The notes under the pieces are model-generated. The model was given only the letters and a program-made list of their open reading frames with translations. It was not told the DNA's origin and searched no databases. Positions 16,242-18,274 of a stretch of DNA of 18,274 nt are shown here, one piece after another (position 1 is the stretch's first letter; each line of letters starts with the position of its first letter). This DNA is from Methanomicrobiaceae archaeon (GTDB taxonomy: Archaea > Halobacteriota > Methanomicrobia > Methanomicrobiales > Methanomicrobiaceae): assembly GCA_030628325.1 (NCBI GenBank), contig DAOVRB010000003.1:1-18274 (forward strand). The letters run 5' to 3'. A program made the translations under genes and the position numbers.

Positions 16242-16854
16242 TATATTTCCTTTTCATCTTATATTCTGTAATAATTATCAGTACAGCAGCGATACCGGCC
16301 CCGGCTACAAGTATAATCAGCGGCATTGTTACATGTCTCAGATATATGATACCTGCAGCAGTTGCCAGTAAAACGGGTATGAATACTAACAAAAAGACTG
16401 CAGTGTCCTTTTTATCCGGTGCTGCAATAAGCTGCAAAACAAGGTTCACCAGCACAATCTGGATAACAACTGCTGCTGCAATCTCTACCTGTCCGGCAGC
16501 AACAACAAGAAGTTCTCCTGCTGAGATAACATAGAGACCATGCTCCTGCCTGTTTTTCGTACCAAGCCAGAGGAATCCAAACACCCCGCAAAGCACCAGC
16601 ACCAGAAAAACAAACAGGATATCTGATCCCCTGACTGCAAAAAGAGAGACTATAATGATGACTGCGACAGACACAAAATCTAGAGCACCTGGAGAACCTG
16701 CAAGACCTGTGACATTTATAGAATCTGTACCAGTAGCACTCACAGAGCCTGTGACATCCCCAGTATCTGTAACACCTGTGGAATCATCATAAGCAGCATT
16801 AGTAGCATCTGTGGCACTTACAGAACCCGTGGCATCTCGAACATGATCTTTCAC
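16231..16854 (-). CDS. Six-helix membrane protein with repetitive N-terminal tail
   Basis: 207 residues from a GTG start that overlaps the DUF58 stop by 4 bases (GTGA), indicating translational coupling; nearby ATGs are out of frame. Residues 1 to about 57 are a low-complexity Ser/Thr/Asp/Gly/Ala tail with an imperfect duplication (ATGSVSATDAT at 8-18, VTGSVSATGTD at 34-44). Six hydrophobic helices follow (about 59-75, 77-97, 108-122, 124-144, 150-171, 176-196), and the end is basic (YKMKRKYRGI), suggesting a cytoplasmic C-terminus. No family or catalytic motif is recognised. MoxR/DUF58 operons often include small multi-pass membrane proteins of unassigned role, so it may be a membrane partner for that module. 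The tail's composition differs from the rest and may be variable between strains. Confidence 0.75.
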   Translation of the reverse strand: MKDHVRDATGSVSATDATNAAYDDSTGVTDTGDVTGSVSATGTDSINVTGLAGSPGALDFVSVAVIIIVSLFAVRGSDILFVFLVLVLCGVFGFLWLGTKNRQEHGLYVISAGELLVVAAGQVEIAAAVVIQIVLVNLVLQLIAAPDKKDTAVFLLVFIPVLLATAAGIIYLRHVTMPLIILVAGAGIAAVLIIITEYKMKRKYRGI

Positions 16855-18170
16855 GGGATCACCTCTACCCTGTCAAAAAGGCAATGTGAGAGTTTTTTAT
16901 CTGTTTCTGTGTTGTATACCTCTTCTGGAATATAAATGGAAGATTTCATCTTCATTGTTCCGGTTACCTTTGCGACAGCCCGGAGGTGACTGACATCACT
17001 GACAGCAAGACTGAATACTGCAAGAGAACTGCTCTGCACACCATGAAATGCCCTTCTTAACTGTCTTTCAAAGAACAACTGCCTGTTATTTTCGGCAAAT
17101 GAATCGCTTATCACTTTAAGGTGTTCTGTGAATCTGCCGTATTCTATCCCGTTATTTTCGGTTATACTGCCACCAGTTCCACCATTCTCCCAGTCTCTGA
17201 GTGCATTACTCACTCTGTCCTTCCTGCCAGTGCGATAGAGGTGAAAAGTACGGTTTTCAGGCCGGATCATGTTTAGCACTTCAGTAATCTCATCCGGGGT
17301 ATTGTAAAACGTGATATCGCCAATGAAATTCCCGCCTGAAATAAAAAAAACCGTGAATTTTGTTTTGCTGGTAAATTCCTTTGCAAGCAGACTGCCAATA
17401 CCTTCCTTTAACTTTTCAAAAGCCGGTTTAGGATACGGTAATGAAGCGTCAGGCAGATCCACAACATAGAGGAAATCGTTCTCTTCAAGTCCCATATACT
17501 CTTTTACATAGAGTTTGTTGTATTTTGCCGAGAGTTTCCAGTCAATATCACGTAACGTATCCCCATCAGCATACTCACGGAAAGCCCTGATATCCATGCT
17601 TTTTATCGGCGTTATTTTTTCTATATTTACACCTTCAGTAGCCGTATGATATTCCTGATTAAATCTTAGTGATGGATACACAACCACGTGACCGTCTTTT
17701 TGTTGTTTGTTGATGACAATTTCTGACCTGAAAAACCGGTCTTTTGCAGACATTGTAATGCCGGTAAAGATAATGGTACCCACAGCCAGACTTCTGAAGT
17801 TGTATCTCAGTCTGCATTTATGAGTACTATCCAAAAACGGCATGACACTCTTTCCTGACACAAGGAAAGTACCTGCCGGCAGATTGTCGGCAAACGTGAG
17901 TGAAAGATCGGGTATATTTTTGCATGTAACCAGAGTTTCTGCCTCCACAATTGTTCCCTGCCGTACAAAACGCTTGCCGGGATTTCGTGTGACCTGTACT
18001 GCAGAAGCGGCATTATTTACACCACTCAGGAAAAATACGGCACGGTATGTGAGAAACAGGGTCAGTCCCGCCGCTGCAATCAGGGATGGGATGTCATCAA
18101 AGATAAATGAAAAAAAAGTGAGCAGGGTTACCAGAGCCAGGAACCACTGTGTGCATCTTGTTGACTGCAT
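16851..18170 (-). CDS. DUF58 (von Willebrand A-like) protein
   Basis: 439 residues from the ATG at 18170, 4 bases after the MoxR stop, with GGGGTG 10 bases upstream. A TTG at 18197 would extend it by 9 residues into the MoxR gene and seems less likely. Two hydrophobic segments (about 7-28 and 29-50) form a membrane hairpin. A beta-rich region (about 55-165) precedes the DUF58 core: MDIRAFREYADGDTLRDIDW followed by KLSAKYNKLYVKEY (about 192-225), a clear match to the family's RxYxxGDxxRxIDW...AR signature. The following FLYVVDLPDAS strand fits the start of a VWA-like fold, with Asp replacing part of the usual MIDAS DxSxS. DUF58 proteins usually work with a MoxR ATPase in maturing other proteins or complexes at the membrane. 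The 3' end overlaps the next gene by 4 bases. Confidence 0.9.
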   Translation of the reverse strand: MQSTRCTQWFLALVTLLTFFSFIFDDIPSLIAAAGLTLFLTYRAVFFLSGVNNAASAVQVTRNPGKRFVRQGTIVEAETLVTCKNIPDLSLTFADNLPAGTFLVSGKSVMPFLDSTHKCRLRYNFRSLAVGTIIFTGITMSAKDRFFRSEIVINKQQKDGHVVVYPSLRFNQEYHTATEGVNIEKITPIKSMDIRAFREYADGDTLRDIDWKLSAKYNKLYVKEYMGLEENDFLYVVDLPDASLPYPKPAFEKLKEGIGSLLAKEFTSKTKFTVFFISGGNFIGDITFYNTPDEITEVLNMIRPENRTFHLYRTGRKDRVSNALRDWENGGTGGSITENNGIEYGRFTEHLKVISDSFAENNRQLFFERQLRRAFHGVQSSSLAVFSLAVSDVSHLRAVAKVTGTMKMKSSIYIPEEVYNTETDKKLSHCLFDRVEVIP

Positions 18171-18174
18171 CCGG

Positions 18175-18274
18175 TCACGGCACCCCGATACTCTCAAGGA
18201 TCTCTTCTACCACCTGTTTTGTGGTAATCCCGTTGATTTCTGCTTCACGGTTTAAGATAAGTCTGTGCTGGAGT
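18175..18274 (-). CDS. MoxR-type AAA+ ATPase, C-terminal fragment (5' part beyond window)
   Basis: Only the last 32 codons are present, ending in TGA at 18175-18177. The visible residues begin LQHRLILNREAEINGITTKQ and finish VVEEILESIGVP. The LxHRLIL stretch followed by a short helix and a VP end is typical of the lid-domain C-terminus of MoxR-family ATPases, and the DUF58 gene directly downstream is the usual partner. The Walker motifs are outside the window, so the identification rests on the tail and context. MoxR ATPases act as chaperones in assembling or activating metal-containing or envelope complexes. Confidence 0.7.
   Translation of the reverse strand, partial: LQHRLILNREAEINGITTKQVVEEILESIGVP

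Noticed and set aside
18171..18197. TTG start for the DUF58 protein
   Set aside because: It would overlap the MoxR gene by 23 bases, and the ATG at 18170 has its own GGGGTG and lies 4 bases after the MoxR stop.

Overview
The window suggests a methanogenic archaeon, most likely of the Methanomicrobiales. This is an inference from protein style, not from a marker gene. The clues are very large secreted proteins rich in N-glycosylation sequons and in PKD, CARDB, cohesin and dockerin modules. Others are Thr/Pro-rich C-terminal membrane anchors, a DUF1616 membrane protein, a MoxR/DUF58 operon, and AT-rich promoters with TATA-like boxes combined with clear Shine-Dalgarno sites. No rRNA, tRNA, CRISPR array or insertion sequence was seen.

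Region 1 (bases 1-12508, minus strand) is one tight operon of four exported proteins with gaps of about 10 to 30 bases. It is transcribed from a TATA-like promoter near 12550-12564. In order it encodes: (i) a 1770-residue subtilisin-like (S8) protease ending in two CARDB-like domains, a cohesin-like domain and a type I dockerin; (ii) a 1269-residue protein with an N-terminal cohesin-like domain, an alpha-2-macroglobulin/complement-type thioester domain (motif CVEQ) and a C-terminal dockerin; (iii) a 230-residue protein made of one cohesin-like domain, a Thr/Pro-rich stalk and a C-terminal membrane anchor; (iv) a large cohesin-like/Ig-like/PKD surface protein cut by the left window edge. Together they look like a small cell-surface cohesin-dockerin assembly carrying a protease and a thioester protein, with the third protein as a plausible anchor. 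This is the most interesting content of the window.

Region 2 (12509-12808) is the divergent control region. It holds two short dyads 22 bases apart beside the operon promoter, and a possible 28-codon small ORF.

Region 3 (12809-15161, plus strand) carries a membrane-anchored surface protein of unknown function, a hexanucleotide repeat, a stem-loop plus T-run terminator or attenuator, and a DUF1616 membrane protein starting at TTG.

Region 4 (15162-15399) is a convergent intergenic stretch with four consecutive hairpins downstream of a TATA-like sequence. It is either a bidirectional terminator or a structured RNA.

Region 5 (15400-18274, minus strand) is a second operon: the 3' end of a MoxR-type AAA+ ATPase, a DUF58 (von Willebrand A-like) protein, a six-helix membrane protein overlapping it by 4 bases, and a cysteine-rich two-helix membrane protein. 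A 34-bp imperfect tandem duplication carries the last gene's ribosome binding site and start. MoxR/DUF58 pairs are generally linked to assembly or maturation of envelope complexes, so this set may serve the surface proteins next door; that link is inference.
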